From positions 1 to 64,000 of the forward strand of contig JAHHHD010000004.1 of assembly GCA_019359505.1 (NCBI GenBank): 64,000 nt of DNA, written 5' to 3'. Position numbers and translations under genes: made by a program. Positions 52,470 through 61,195 of this stretch are shown piece by piece. The DNA is from Drouetiella hepatica Uher 2000/2452 (GTDB lineage Bacteria; Cyanobacteriota; Cyanobacteriia; Elainellales; Elainellaceae). Numbering within the stretch: the first letter of the stretch is position 1; every line of letters begins with the position of its first letter. The notes under the pieces are model-generated. The model was given only the letters and a program-made list of their open reading frames with translations, did no database searches and was not told where the DNA came from.

Positions 52470-53390
52470 GTGAATTACGAACAGCTTGACCTCAACTTGC
52501 TTAGGGTCTTTGATGCCGTAATGACAGAACTGAATGTCACGCGGGCAGCCGATCGTCTCCATATGACGCAACCTGCGGTTAGCAATGCACTCAAACGGTT
52601 ACGCCATTTACTAGAGGACGAGCTATTCATCAAAGTGCCGATGGGGGTTCGTGCCACACCCAAAGCAATCCGGATTTGGCAGCCTTTGCGAGAAGCGTTA
52701 ATTCAAATTCGGCAAACTTTAGACCCTGCTGAATTTGACCCAGCGACGGCAGCCACCTCATTCAGCATTGCCATGAACGACTTTACGGCAAACTTAATTC
52801 TGCCAAAGCTAGTCATAGTGCTGGAAGAAACAGCTCCCAGAGTCGATTTGCGAACTATTCCAACAACCTATATTGATGCGCCCATGCTGCTGGAACAGGC
52901 AGAAATTGACCTGGCGATCGGGGTGTTTCCCAATCCTGGCTCCCGATTGCGATCGTACTCGCTCCTTACCTCGCCTTTCGTGTGTATCATGCGTCAGCAT
53001 CACCCGCTCGCAGCAAAAAAGCTGACCCTAGAGCGGTACGTCCAAGCCGCGCATTTGTTGGTTACTCTCTCTGGAGAATCCACAGGACCGATCGATCGCC
53101 TACTGCAAGACCTAGGATTGCAGCGGCGGATTGCATTGACCGTCAACCAGTTTGCCGTTGCGCCTGGAATCATTGCCCAATCAAATTTGATTGCCGTATT
53201 GCCCGATCGCATTGTGCAATTAAGTGGAGTAGCAAAGCAGTTGCATATTGTGCCTTTGCCGATCGAATTGGCACCCACTACCCTCAAGATGATGTGGCAT
53301 GAACGCAATCATCTTGAGGGTAGACAGCAGTGGCTAAGGTCACGCCTCATTGAAATTTGTGAGCAGATTCACTCACTGAACAGTCAGTAG
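52470..53390 (+). CDS. LysR-family transcriptional regulator
   Basis: A 306-residue LysR protein. The N-terminal HTH is LNLLRVFDAVMTELNVTRAADRLHMTQPAVSNALKRLR, and the effector domain follows from about 90 to 300. It resembles the NodD/LeuO-like clade (LDLNLLRVF) rather than CmpR or NdhR. The start is GTG 52470. It is divergent from the SDR gene. A perfect 16-bp inverted repeat lies near its 3' end (53278-53323), inside the coding sequence. Confidence 0.9.
   Translation: MNYEQLDLNLLRVFDAVMTELNVTRAADRLHMTQPAVSNALKRLRHLLEDELFIKVPMGVRATPKAIRIWQPLREALIQIRQTLDPAEFDPATAATSFSIAMNDFTANLILPKLVIVLEETAPRVDLRTIPTTYIDAPMLLEQAEIDLAIGVFPNPGSRLRSYSLLTSPFVCIMRQHHPLAAKKLTLERYVQAAHLLVTLSGESTGPIDRLLQDLGLQRRIALTVNQFAVAPGIIAQSNLIAVLPDRIVQLSGVAKQLHIVPLPIELAPTTLKMMWHERNHLEGRQQWLRSRLIEICEQIHSLNSQ
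53278..53323. repeat. 16-bp perfect inverted repeat inside the LysR gene
   Basis: CTACCCTCAAGATGAT and its exact complement ATCATCTTGAGGGTAG are separated by 14 bases. The arms are coding, and the encoded segment (TTLKMMWHERNHLEGRQQWLR) is normal for the family. No other copy is in the window. Confidence 0.75.
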
Positions 53391-53736
53391 TGTAAATATG
53401 CTCTTTCTAGCGAGCTGCTTTAAGCAGCTTCTTTAACGCTCATTTTCTGAGTGGAGGCGATCGCCTATCAGGGGATGCTGGCATTTTGATAGAAGATACG
53501 AGCCTCCGTGTGATCGATCGTCGAGACTTTGTGTAGGCAAACTTCATAGGGACTTCTGCGATCGCCCAGAAGTTTGCAGAAAAATCCAACATTCGCGATT
53601 CTTATCGTCCAGATGACCCACAATTTTATACAGTGGACTGATAGGAGTTTCTGTGAATCTAATATTTTAATGCCCTACTCCGCGATCGCTCCTCCCTTCC
53701 CCCCCTCCAATCTCATCTCTCAGGAGCCTAGCGACC
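53391..53736. other. Spacer between LysR and sbtA-like gene
   Basis: About 346 bases with no gene. GCTGCTTTAAGCAGC (about 53415-53429) followed by TTCTTTAA may be a LysR terminator. The rest is probably the sbtA promoter region; I cannot assign a CmpR or NdhR (CcmR) site by eye. Confidence 0.4.
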
Positions 53737-54708
53737 ATGGACATTAGCCTGGTTCTCTCTAATGTCCTGACCCCGCCCATCCTGTTTTTCTTTCTAGGGA
53801 TGCTGGCGGTATTTGCCAAGTCTGATTTAGAAATTCCTCAGCCGATTCCTAAACTGTTCTCCCTGTATCTGCTGTTTGCGATCGGCTTCAAAGGAGGCGT
53901 TGAGCTGGTCAAAAGCGGAGTCAGTCTAGAAGTGCTGCTGACGCTCTCAGCCGCCGTCCTCATGTCTGTTGTGGTGCCCATCTACACGTTTTTCATTCTG
54001 AGACGGAAGCTCGATCCTTACAATGCGGCGGCGATCGCGGCAACCTATGGCTCGATCAGCGCTGTCACCTTCATCACGGCTAGCTCATTTCTCCAGGAGA
54101 TTGGGTTGCAGTATGACGGCTACATGGTTGCTGCCCTGGCGCTGATGGAATCGCCTGCCATTATTATTGGCTTAATTCTGGTCAAAATATATGCCGCGAA
54201 GACTAATGATCAGGAGTTTTCTTGGTCGGAGGTGATTCGAGAAGCCTGCCTCAACAGCTCAGTCTTCCTGTTGATCGGTAGCCTGGTGATTGGTGCGTTG
54301 ACGGGTGAGCATGGCTGGAAATTTCTGTCGCCCTTCACCCAAGACATATTTTACGGCGTTCTGACGCTTTTCCTGCTAGACATGGGGCTAGTAGCCGCCC
54401 GCAGAATCAAAGATTTGCAGAAGGCGGGAGCTTTTCTCATTTCCTTTGGCGTTCTGGTTCCCATCTTAAATGCAGCGATCGGGATCGCCATTGCCAAGTT
54501 GATTGGGCTGTCAGAAGGCGATGCGCTGCTATTCTGCGTCCTCTGCGCCAGCGCTTCCTACATTGCAGTCCCGGCGGCAATGCGCCTCACCGTGCCAGAG
54601 GCAAACCCAAGTCTCTACATTTCAACTGCGCTTGCCGTCACCTTTCCCTTCAACATCATTGTTGGTATTCCGCTCTACTTCTACGTTATTCGCCTGTTCT
54701 GGCCTTGA
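53737..54708 (+). CDS. sbtA: SbtA-like sodium-dependent bicarbonate transporter
   Basis: A 323-residue membrane protein with about ten helices, of the SbtA (DUF897/COG3329) family, which imports bicarbonate with sodium. Diagnostic segments: PPILFFFLGMLAVFAKSDLEIP, FAIGFKGGVELVKSG, AATYGSISAVTFITASSFL, and CASASYIAVPAAMRL. The family member from Synechocystis is about 370 residues; this one is shorter, mainly in the central cytoplasmic loop. The bicarbonate substrate is inferred from the neighbouring sbtB-like gene and CO2 hydration gene. An ATG at 53737 follows AGGAGCC. Confidence 0.9.
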   Translation: MDISLVLSNVLTPPILFFFLGMLAVFAKSDLEIPQPIPKLFSLYLLFAIGFKGGVELVKSGVSLEVLLTLSAAVLMSVVVPIYTFFILRRKLDPYNAAAIAATYGSISAVTFITASSFLQEIGLQYDGYMVAALALMESPAIIIGLILVKIYAAKTNDQEFSWSEVIREACLNSSVFLLIGSLVIGALTGEHGWKFLSPFTQDIFYGVLTLFLLDMGLVAARRIKDLQKAGAFLISFGVLVPILNAAIGIAIAKLIGLSEGDALLFCVLCASASYIAVPAAMRLTVPEANPSLYISTALAVTFPFNIIVGIPLYFYVIRLFWP

Positions 54709-54733
54709 TATTCTTTCATCTCCCACTCTTCCT

Positions 54734-55048
54734 ATGACTCCCGTTACCCGCATGGAAATCATTGCCAGCTCTGCCGAACTGGCAAAAATTCTGGCTAGCC
54801 TCGATCAAGTAGGTGTGCCTAGCTACACTGTAGTTCGCAACGTTGTAGGTAAAGGTCAGCAGGGTCAGGTTACAGATGACTTGGTGATGAGTATGCTTGA
54901 TAACGTCTACGTCATTGCCTTCTTTCCGCCTGATCTCACGCAGCGCGTGACCGAAGTTGTTCGCCCCATTCTCAACAAGTTTGGCGGCATTTGCTACCTC
55001 TCAGATGCCACAGAGATTCGATCGACGCTGCGGGTTGCGTCCACATAG
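54734..55048 (+). CDS. sbtB: SbtB-like PII-family regulator
   Basis: A 104-residue PII-like protein that would bind adenine nucleotides and the SbtA transporter. Segments: VTRMEIIASSAELAKILASLDQVG, the T-loop region VVGKGQQGQVTDDLVMSMLDNVYVIAFF, and PILNKFGGICYLSDATEIRS. The two-cysteine C-terminal R-loop of Synechocystis SbtB is absent; only one Cys (ICYLSD) is present. The ATG at 54734 is 25 bp after sbtA. Confidence 0.85.
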   Translation: MTPVTRMEIIASSAELAKILASLDQVGVPSYTVVRNVVGKGQQGQVTDDLVMSMLDNVYVIAFFPPDLTQRVTEVVRPILNKFGGICYLSDATEIRSTLRVAST

Positions 55049-55051
55049 CTG

Positions 55052-55101
55052 TTTTTCCTTGACTCAACTTTTTCCTTGACTCAACTTTTTCCTTGACTCA
55101 G
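55052..55101 (+). repeat. Triple 17-bp tandem repeat before chpX
   Basis: Three contiguous units of TTTTTCCTTGACTCAAC (55052-55068, 55069-55085, 55086-55101, the last ending CAG). Each contains TTGAC, the core of a -35 box. The array begins just after the sbtB stop codon and ends 81 bp before the CO2 hydration gene. Confidence 0.8.
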
Positions 55102-55182
55102 CTCAGTCAGAAAGGAACACTAGATAAAAGAACACTACCGCTAGAGATCTCTATCGGGAAATCGCTTCCTCGCCCTCCTGCA

Positions 55183-56313
55183 ATGACTCAAACCCTCGCC
55201 CTGCCTTCCTCCAATCATCCGCTTGCCGATATCCTCTACCATCTGGAAGCAGGAGGCGCTCTGCTGCCCGACTCTCCCGAAAATGTGTTGGAGGTAGTGG
55301 GCGTACTCAAAAGCTATGGTCACGTGTTGGATGCCTATCAGCGCAACCTCAACTACATCGCCGAGCATCAGTTTTTGGTGATGTTTCCCTTCTTCAAGTA
55401 TTTCAACGGTGAAGTGACGCTGCCTAAGCTGCTGAAACACTGGTGGCACGATCGCATCAACTATGAATTTGCCGAATACTGCATGAAGTCAATGTTTTGG
55501 CATGGGGCAGAGGGGCTGGATACTTACCTGGATAGTGAAGCCTTCGACCAACATGTCAGAGCGGCAATTCGGGCAAAAATCCAGGGTGACTTTCTGGTGC
55601 AAGGACTCGATCGCCTGTTTCCAGACTTCTTGCCAGAGCAGGTGAGAATGATGTGCTACTACAGTGCCTTGGGTCAGTTTTGGGATGTGATGAGCCGGAT
55701 GTTTTTGAGTTTGTCCGATCGCTACGATCGCGGTGAAATTCAGACCATTGCTCAGGTCGTGCAGCATATTCAGGATGCGCTGGTGGCGGCTGCCGCTAAC
55801 CCAATTACCTATGCGGTAGAAATTAAGGGCAAGGTGTATGACATTATTCCGGCATCGGTGGGGCTAACCTTTCTGAAGGACACGGCGATACCCTACGTTG
55901 AGGCTGTATTTTTTCGATCGTTCCCTTTCTTTGGCACGGTGTCTTACAACGCCCAGGCAGGGCAAATTTCTCATAATCAGGCAGATTTTAACTATGGCGC
56001 GCTGTTTGCCGATCCGCTGCCGATCGGCGGTTCCGGCATTCCACCCACGCTGCTGATGCAGGACATGCTGCATTACATTCCCAACTACCTGCGCGAGGTC
56101 TATATGCAGGGGCTGCGAGGCGATGACGATCTGCGGGTAAAAATTTGCCTCAGCTTCCAAAAATCCATGTTTTGCGTCACCACAGCGGCTATTTTTGGCT
56201 TAATGCCCTACCCCCGCACCACAACTGATCCAGAACAGCAGCAGGCTAATCGCGCCTATCTGGAAGGCTGGATGGATCGGTTTGTGGGTTCTCGCTTGCT
56301 AAATGTTCAGTAA
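55183..56313 (+). CDS. chpX: CO2 hydration protein (ChpX/ChpY, CupA/CupB family)
   Basis: A 376-residue subunit of NDH-1MS/NDH-1MS' complexes that hydrate CO2 to bicarbonate. Recognised from HWWHDRINYEFAEYCMKSMFWHGAEGLDTYLDS, FDQHVRAAIRAKI, FDVMSRMFLSLSDRYDRGE-like sequence, and PYVEAVFFRSFPFFGTVSYNAQ. Without ndhD or ndhF genes next to it, it is more likely ChpX (CupB, constitutive low-affinity system) than ChpY, but this is inference. ATG 55183 is used; a TTG at 55093 lies within the tandem repeat. It is linked to sbtA-sbtB. Confidence 0.88.
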   Translation: MTQTLALPSSNHPLADILYHLEAGGALLPDSPENVLEVVGVLKSYGHVLDAYQRNLNYIAEHQFLVMFPFFKYFNGEVTLPKLLKHWWHDRINYEFAEYCMKSMFWHGAEGLDTYLDSEAFDQHVRAAIRAKIQGDFLVQGLDRLFPDFLPEQVRMMCYYSALGQFWDVMSRMFLSLSDRYDRGEIQTIAQVVQHIQDALVAAAANPITYAVEIKGKVYDIIPASVGLTFLKDTAIPYVEAVFFRSFPFFGTVSYNAQAGQISHNQADFNYGALFADPLPIGGSGIPPTLLMQDMLHYIPNYLREVYMQGLRGDDDLRVKICLSFQKSMFCVTTAAIFGLMPYPRTTTDPEQQQANRAYLEGWMDRFVGSRLLNVQ

Positions 56314-56347
56314 GCCTTTAGACAGTGACGCTACTGTTTCGCAACGG

Positions 56348-56950
56348 CTATTCCGTTTTTTCCAGAGACCGATCCGGTTCAGTAAGGATGCGGCGAATCT
56401 CATTGCGACAGTTTTCTACCGCCTGTCGAACTCGCCGGATTAGGGCATCATCTCGTTGAGCCTCATCTTGTTGAGCCGATCGCAGTCCACCCCAGACGGT
56501 CTGCGTCAGTAGATCTAGCTCATCTTGCAGAAAGCGGATTTCAGCTGGGCTAGTGTCTGCAACTGCAAACTGTGTCCAGAAGGCATTGATTTCCTCGGCA
56601 TGAGTATCTAGCTCCGTCTGTCCAGCTTCGGTCAGATGATAGACGCGCTTGGTTGCCTCCTGAACGGTGCGCACCAGCCCCCTATCTTCGAGGTATTGCA
56701 GGGTTGGGTAAACGGTGCCAGGGCTAGGTGCATACTGACCGGACGATCGCTCCTCCAATGTCTTGATAATCTCGTAGCCGTGCTTGGGGCGATCGCGTAG
56801 CGCATCCAGGATGACGTAACGAGCTTCGCCCCGTCGAATGCCGCCTTTGCCTTTAAACCGCCCTTCTCCGCCAAATTGCCCTTTCCCGCTGTGCCTTGAA
56901 ATCAGAAATGTAGAGAGAAAGGGGCTAGCATCGCAAAATATTTTTTCCAA
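56348..56950 (-). CDS. PadR-family transcriptional regulator
   Basis: A 200-residue regulator. PadR winged helix at about 38-115: GEARYVILDALRDRPKHGYEIIKTLEERSSGQYAPSPGTVYPTLQYLEDRGLV. A C-terminal helical domain follows (about 130-200). The frame has no ATG upstream of the PadR domain; TTG at 56950 is preceded by GGGAGG ten bases upstream, so a TTG start is likely. Gly/Lys-rich residues 20-38 (GKGQFGGEGRFKGKGGIRRG) form a basic tail. It is divergent from dcd. Confidence 0.85.
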   Translation of the reverse strand: MEKIFCDASPFLSTFLISRHSGKGQFGGEGRFKGKGGIRRGEARYVILDALRDRPKHGYEIIKTLEERSSGQYAPSPGTVYPTLQYLEDRGLVRTVQEATKRVYHLTEAGQTELDTHAEEINAFWTQFAVADTSPAEIRFLQDELDLLTQTVWGGLRSAQQDEAQRDDALIRRVRQAVENCRNEIRRILTEPDRSLEKTE

Positions 56951-57004
56951 TCTCCGCCAGCCTCCCTATAATTCCTTTGATATTGACCCCAAGGAAATGA
57001 GCAA

Positions 57005-57604
57005 ATGCTGAAAAACGATCGCTGGATTCACGAACAGGCGCTACAGGGAATGATTTCGCCCTTTGAGCCAAAGCTGATTCGCACGGTGGCGGCGGAAGGT
57101 AACGGGCTAGGACGCAAGGTTTTAAGTTTTGGCATGTCTTCCTACGGCTACGACCTTCGCCTCTCGCCAGAGGAGTTTCTGGTATTCCGCCATATTCCTG
57201 GCACCGTGGTCAACCCCAAGCGATTTAACGCCAAAAATCTGGAATCTGTGCCGCTGCATTCGGACGAAGATGGCGACTATTTCATCATCCCAGCCCATTC
57301 TTACGGGCTAGGCGTTGCCCTAGAGCATCTAGAGATTCCACCCAATATTACGGTTATTTGTATCGGCAAAAGTTCCTATGCGCGGGTCGGGCTAATTGCC
57401 AATCTCACGCCCGTCGAAGCTTCCTGGCGCGGACATCTGACCCTAGAGTTCAGCAATTCCTCCAGCGCCGACTGCCGCATTTACGCCAACGAAGGCATTG
57501 TGCAGCTTCTCTTTCTGGAGGGCGAACCCTGCGAAACCACTTACGCCGATCGCTCTGGCAAATATCAAGACCAGCCGCAGAAAGTGACCCTAGCAAAGGT
57601 TTAG
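57005..57604 (+). CDS. dcd: dCTP deaminase
   Basis: A 199-residue dCTP deaminase that makes dUTP for thymidylate synthesis. Motifs: GKSSYARVGLIANLTPVEASWRGHLTLEFSN (the substrate and magnesium site with the catalytic Glu in TLEFSN) and ANEGIVQLLFLEGEPCETTYADRSGKYQDQ. Length and sequence match the monofunctional trimeric form. ATG 57005 is clear. It is divergent from the PadR gene (54-bp gap). Confidence 0.95.
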   Translation: MLKNDRWIHEQALQGMISPFEPKLIRTVAAEGNGLGRKVLSFGMSSYGYDLRLSPEEFLVFRHIPGTVVNPKRFNAKNLESVPLHSDEDGDYFIIPAHSYGLGVALEHLEIPPNITVICIGKSSYARVGLIANLTPVEASWRGHLTLEFSNSSSADCRIYANEGIVQLLFLEGEPCETTYADRSGKYQDQPQKVTLAKV

Positions 57605-57698
57605 CGCTGACTGTTCTTGCTCACCGGATGCAGTAGCTTTTGCATACCAGCCGACCACATTGCTACATTCCGGTGCAGCACGACTATTAGGCTGTGTC

Positions 57699-58049
57699 TC
57701 AGAAAGGAAGATATAGGATCTGACCTTTCAATTCACCCTCTAAACTACAGTCAACAATGAGTAAGATATCTTCTATCACTTGCCCAATTCGTATATCAGT
57801 ACTAACCTCAATCACACCAGGCATTGATAGACCTTGCACTACTCGATCGTAGGCAAAGCGGGTAATAGTAGAGACATCATGAGTCAACAAGATCCTGTTT
57901 TCTTCGGCTGCCCATGCCAAGATCGCTGGATCATCTTTCCCCGATAAACCAACATCTTGAACTCGGATAATATCGATGCTGGGTCTACGTCGCAATAGTC
58001 CCCTAACGACAGTGTTATCAAAGTTTTCGTCAGCAAGCAGCCTCAACAT
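57699..58049 (-). CDS. DUF5615 PIN-like toxin
   Basis: A 116-residue PIN-like protein: LLADENFDNTVVRGLL at the N-terminus, VQDVGLSGKDDPAILAWAAEENRILLTHDVSTITRFA in the middle. The acidic residues (D7, E8, D42, D79-type) would form a ribonuclease-like metal site. It is the downstream gene of a pair with the DUF433 antitoxin; its start overlaps the antitoxin stop by 7 bp (58043-58049), the usual layout for this toxin-antitoxin type. Confidence 0.88.
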   Translation of the reverse strand: MLRLLADENFDNTVVRGLLRRRPSIDIIRVQDVGLSGKDDPAILAWAAEENRILLTHDVSTITRFAYDRVVQGLSMPGVIEVSTDIRIGQVIEDILLIVDCSLEGELKGQILYLPF

Positions 58050-58381
58050 GCCTCCTGTTCAGCTTTACGAGCAAGTAATCTATCACGCAACCCTTGCGGA
58101 TCGCACCTTGCCTCATTTATTCTGCGAACTTCTTGAGCTTCTAGCTGCCGCTGCTGCAAATACATTTCCACCTCTTGCTGGTGTTTGAGATAGAAGGCGA
58201 TCGTTGCATACACATCAGCTAGCTGAAGTGATGGATAGCGATAGCCAATTTCTTCAGCCGTTGCGCCCTGCTTAAAGACAGCAATCAAAGTATCAAGGGT
58301 TATGCGAGTTTTACCAACTCTAACTACGCCATCAGCATCGGTTTCGAGTGGTGCGGATTCAGCCACGATTGCTAAAGGCAT
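58043..58381 (-). CDS. DUF433 antitoxin
   Basis: A 112-residue antitoxin of the DUF433 (VapB-like winged-helix) family: VGKTRITLDTLIAVFKQGATAEEIGYRYPSLQLADVYATIAFYLKH. The C-terminal half is charged and helical (QQRQLEAQEVRRINEARC), probably wrapping the toxin. It is the first gene of the pair. Its stop overlaps the toxin start. Confidence 0.88.
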   Translation of the reverse strand: MPLAIVAESAPLETDADGVVRVGKTRITLDTLIAVFKQGATAEEIGYRYPSLQLADVYATIAFYLKHQQEVEMYLQQRQLEAQEVRRINEARCDPQGLRDRLLARKAEQEAC

Positions 58382-58436
58382 GAGTAATACCTAGATAGTT
58401 TATCCCTACAGTAACAAGCATTCAGAAACCGTCCAC

Positions 58437-58528
58437 ATATAGCAACCACCAAAGCGGTTAGGACGGGGACGTTTTTGGCGGGGCGCGCCCCGCCAAAAAC
58501 GTCCTAAGCAAACTGGCGACAGCTATAG
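58437..58528 (+). repeat. Family A palindromic repeat, copy A6
   Basis: Flanks ATATAGCAACCACCAAAGCGG and TAAGCAAACTGGCGACAGCTAT are conserved. The stem is ACGTTTTTGGCGGGGCGC paired with GCGCCCCGCCAAAAACGT and has no loop base at the centre. It separates the toxin-antitoxin genes from the FAD oxidoreductase gene. Confidence 0.85.
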
Positions 58529-58551
58529 CTAAATGAGTCAGCTCAACTATT

Positions 58552-60000
58552 CTACAAGCTCAGGCTTTTACAGGAGGCGAACTGCTGGGCGATCGCTTGC
58601 AGCACCTCAGCATGGGTAAACCCCGGCAGTGAAAGTTGGGCGATCGCCTGTATTTTGATGTTCTGCTGGATTGCTAGGGCGATCGTGCCAATGCCTTCGC
58701 TAGCATGAGTCCCGATCCAGTGCGCGCCCAAAATTTCGCCGTTGCGACGCACAATCAGCTTGCAGAAGCCAGTAGTTTCTCCCTGGATTTGGGCTTTGGG
58801 CAGCGTCTTGGTGAACTGCTTTAGGAGCCTTACATCTGCGCCGTAATGTCGTCGAGCCTGAATCTCGGTGAGTCCGACTCTCGCTAGCTCTGGGGCAGTG
58901 TTCAGGACAAAGGGCACTTGCTCATAGCGAACGGTAGATTTTTTGAGAAAAAGCGATCGAAAAGATCGCGGCGATCGAGCATTTTTGAGGGCAACTGTCG
59001 CTTCATGTCGTGCTATTGCCAGATCTGCATAGCCCCCCAGCGCTGCGCCGCAAGCATAAATGTCAGGATTGCGGGTTTGCAGTTTGTGATTGACGATAAT
59101 GCCGTGGGGTTGCCACTCCACGCCCACAGAGTCCAGATTGAGAGAGGCAAGATCAATCTGCGGCGGAGTGGCTAGCAGTAGAGCATCAGCTTTTACTGTG
59201 TGATGAAGTTCGCGATCGCTCCACTCCAAACCAACTTGGATCTCAGAAGAACGATCGGAGAGGTGAATTTGTCGGACGATCGCCTGAGTAAAAATATCCA
59301 CGCCCTCTGCTTCTAGTTGGGCTTGAATTAGGTTTGCTGCCTCTCGGTCTTCAGAGGGCAGTAGAGGATGCGGACTAATGAGCGCGACCCGTGTTCCTAA
59401 TCGATTGAAGGCTTGAGCCAGTTCAATCCCTCTGGGGTCACTCCCGACAATTGCCAAGCGATCGGGCAAAGTCTGCCAAGGTTGCTGCCACAGGGTTTCG
59501 AGCGTCAGATAGGGCACCGTTTCAAGTCCGGCAAGGTCTGGAATGCTGCAGGGGGCTTCAGGGGCAAGGAGGAAGGATCGCGATCGCAGCAATCGCCCCT
59601 TGACGCTGAATCCCCAGCGCGGACGGCGCAAAAATTCGCCTTGTCCTACGATGACATCGACTCCAGATGCCGCTAGTAAAGCTAAATTGCCTTCGGTTGA
59701 CTGATCTTCTAGGCTGTCGGCGGCTCCTTTTGCCCAGGCTAATGTCTCCTGCCATTGCAGAGGCAAACATCCCGATTCTTCCCATTTCGGATTGCAGCCT
59801 AGACCCCAGTGGGGCGATCGGCGGATCTGGTGGCTGAGCTGGGCTGCGTGTAGAAAAGTGGAATGGTATAGGGCGCTCAGATAATTGGGGGTTTCAGGCT
59901 CTACTAAGGCTACTCTTGCGGTCTGCGCAGCTTGGGCTGCGGCATAACGACCTATAGCGCTGCCGCCCACAATCACCAGGTCGTAATCATATGAGGTCAT
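58552..60000 (-). CDS. FAD-dependent pyridine nucleotide-disulfide-type oxidoreductase without active-site disulfide
   Basis: A 482-residue flavoprotein of the dihydrolipoamide/mercuric reductase fold. FAD-binding DLVIVGGSAIGRYAAAQAAQ; NAD-binding LAIVGSDPRGIELAQAFNRLG; second FAD segment NPDIYACGAALGGYADL; interface domain with AHWIGTHASEGIGTIALAIQ. The redox disulfide normally at GGTCxxxGCxPSK is absent: the region reads NYLSALYHSTFLHAAQL, with no CxxxxC. It therefore cannot act as a standard disulfide reductase, yet the rest is conserved. ATG 60000 is used; a TTG two codons upstream is an alternative. It is divergent from the mtnP gene. Confidence 0.85.
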   Translation of the reverse strand: MTSYDYDLVIVGGSAIGRYAAAQAAQTARVALVEPETPNYLSALYHSTFLHAAQLSHQIRRSPHWGLGCNPKWEESGCLPLQWQETLAWAKGAADSLEDQSTEGNLALLAASGVDVIVGQGEFLRRPRWGFSVKGRLLRSRSFLLAPEAPCSIPDLAGLETVPYLTLETLWQQPWQTLPDRLAIVGSDPRGIELAQAFNRLGTRVALISPHPLLPSEDREAANLIQAQLEAEGVDIFTQAIVRQIHLSDRSSEIQVGLEWSDRELHHTVKADALLLATPPQIDLASLNLDSVGVEWQPHGIIVNHKLQTRNPDIYACGAALGGYADLAIARHEATVALKNARSPRSFRSLFLKKSTVRYEQVPFVLNTAPELARVGLTEIQARRHYGADVRLLKQFTKTLPKAQIQGETTGFCKLIVRRNGEILGAHWIGTHASEGIGTIALAIQQNIKIQAIAQLSLPGFTHAEVLQAIAQQFASCKSLSL

Positions 60001-60156
60001 AATCAACCAGGATCGGTCTGCACCTGCATTCTAGGAGACAATCATGCCGCTAGGGCGATCGCTCCTTCTCCTTCAGGAACTTCTCTCGACTCTTATCCGT
60101 CTTTCCCTCCTCACTTCCCGGTAAAATAGCTTGTCAATGCAGCATAGGGCGTGAGT

Positions 60157-61029
60157 ATGGAACAAGTCAAAATTGGGATTATCGGCGGTAGCGGTCTTTA
60201 CAAGATGGATGCGTTGAAGGAGGTCGAAGAGGTACAAATTGATACTCCCTTTGGCAGTCCCTCGGATGCACTGATCTTAGGTACGCTAGAGGGGAACCGC
60301 GTAGCTTTTTTAGCAAGGCATGGGCGCAATCATACGCTGATGCCGTCTGAGTTACCGTTTCGGGCAAACATCTACGCTATGAAAAGCTTGGGTGTGGAGT
60401 ATCTGATTTCTGCTTCGGCAGTTGGCTCCCTCAAAGCAGAGGTGAAGCCGTTAGATATGGTGGTACCGGATCAGTTTATCGATCGCACCAAAAACCGCAT
60501 CTCGACTTTCTTTGGCGAAGGCATTGTGGGACATATTGCGTTTGGTGAACCGATTTGTCCGGCTCTGGCGAAAGTGCTGACAGAGGCGATCGCCTCGCTT
60601 GATTTGCCTGACGTTACTTTGCATCAGGGCGGCACCTATGTCTGTATGGAAGGCCCTGCCTTCTCGACCCAAGCCGAGTCGCATCTGTATCGAAGCTGGG
60701 GAGCCACCATTATTGGCATGACCAACCTCCCAGAAGCCAAACTAGCCCGCGAAGCCGAAATGGCTTATGCGACGTTGGCTATGGCGACCGATTACGACTG
60801 CTGGCATCCCGATCATGACAGCGTCACGGTGGAAATGGTGATTGGCAACCTGATGAAAAATGCGGTCAATGCCCAGCGCATCATTCAAGAAACCGTGCGT
60901 CGTCTCAGCCAAGATCCGCCTGCCTCAGAGGCTCATTCAGCGCTTAAATATGCCATTATTACCCCGCTGGATAAGGCTCCGATCGCTGCTAAAGAACGGC
61001 TAGGTCTGCTGCTGAAAAAGTATTTGTAA
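60157..61029 (+). CDS. mtnP: S-methyl-5'-thioadenosine phosphorylase
   Basis: A 290-residue PNP/MTAP family enzyme that splits methylthioadenosine into adenine and methylthioribose 1-phosphate in methionine salvage. [105 protein letters not shown] all fit. ATG 60157 is used; GTG 60151 would add two residues. It is monocistronic. Confidence 0.94.
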   Translation: MEQVKIGIIGGSGLYKMDALKEVEEVQIDTPFGSPSDALILGTLEGNRVAFLARHGRNHTLMPSELPFRANIYAMKSLGVEYLISASAVGSLKAEVKPLDMVVPDQFIDRTKNRISTFFGEGIVGHIAFGEPICPALAKVLTEAIASLDLPDVTLHQGGTYVCMEGPAFSTQAESHLYRSWGATIIGMTNLPEAKLAREAEMAYATLAMATDYDCWHPDHDSVTVEMVIGNLMKNAVNAQRIIQETVRRLSQDPPASEAHSALKYAIITPLDKAPIAAKERLGLLLKKYL

Positions 61030-61195
61030 AGGCTCTGAATCTATCCAATCCCTGAATCTATCCCATCTCTGCATCTGTCCGATAAACCTCTTGTAAATTA
61101 GGTTGGGTAGGGGCACAGCCTCTACCTAACCTAATCCCAAAGCTCTAACCTCAGTAGATCGCAAACCAATGCTCACGTTAGAAATATTCATGTCT

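Noticed and set aside
52470-53390. LysR protein as the CmpR/NdhR regulator of the sbtA genes
   Set aside because: Its sequence resembles the NodD/LeuO clade and it is divergent from the SDR gene, which is the more likely target.
54503-54733. Longer sbtB start inside sbtA
   Set aside because: It is an out-of-frame reading of sbtA; the PII-like sequence begins at 54734.
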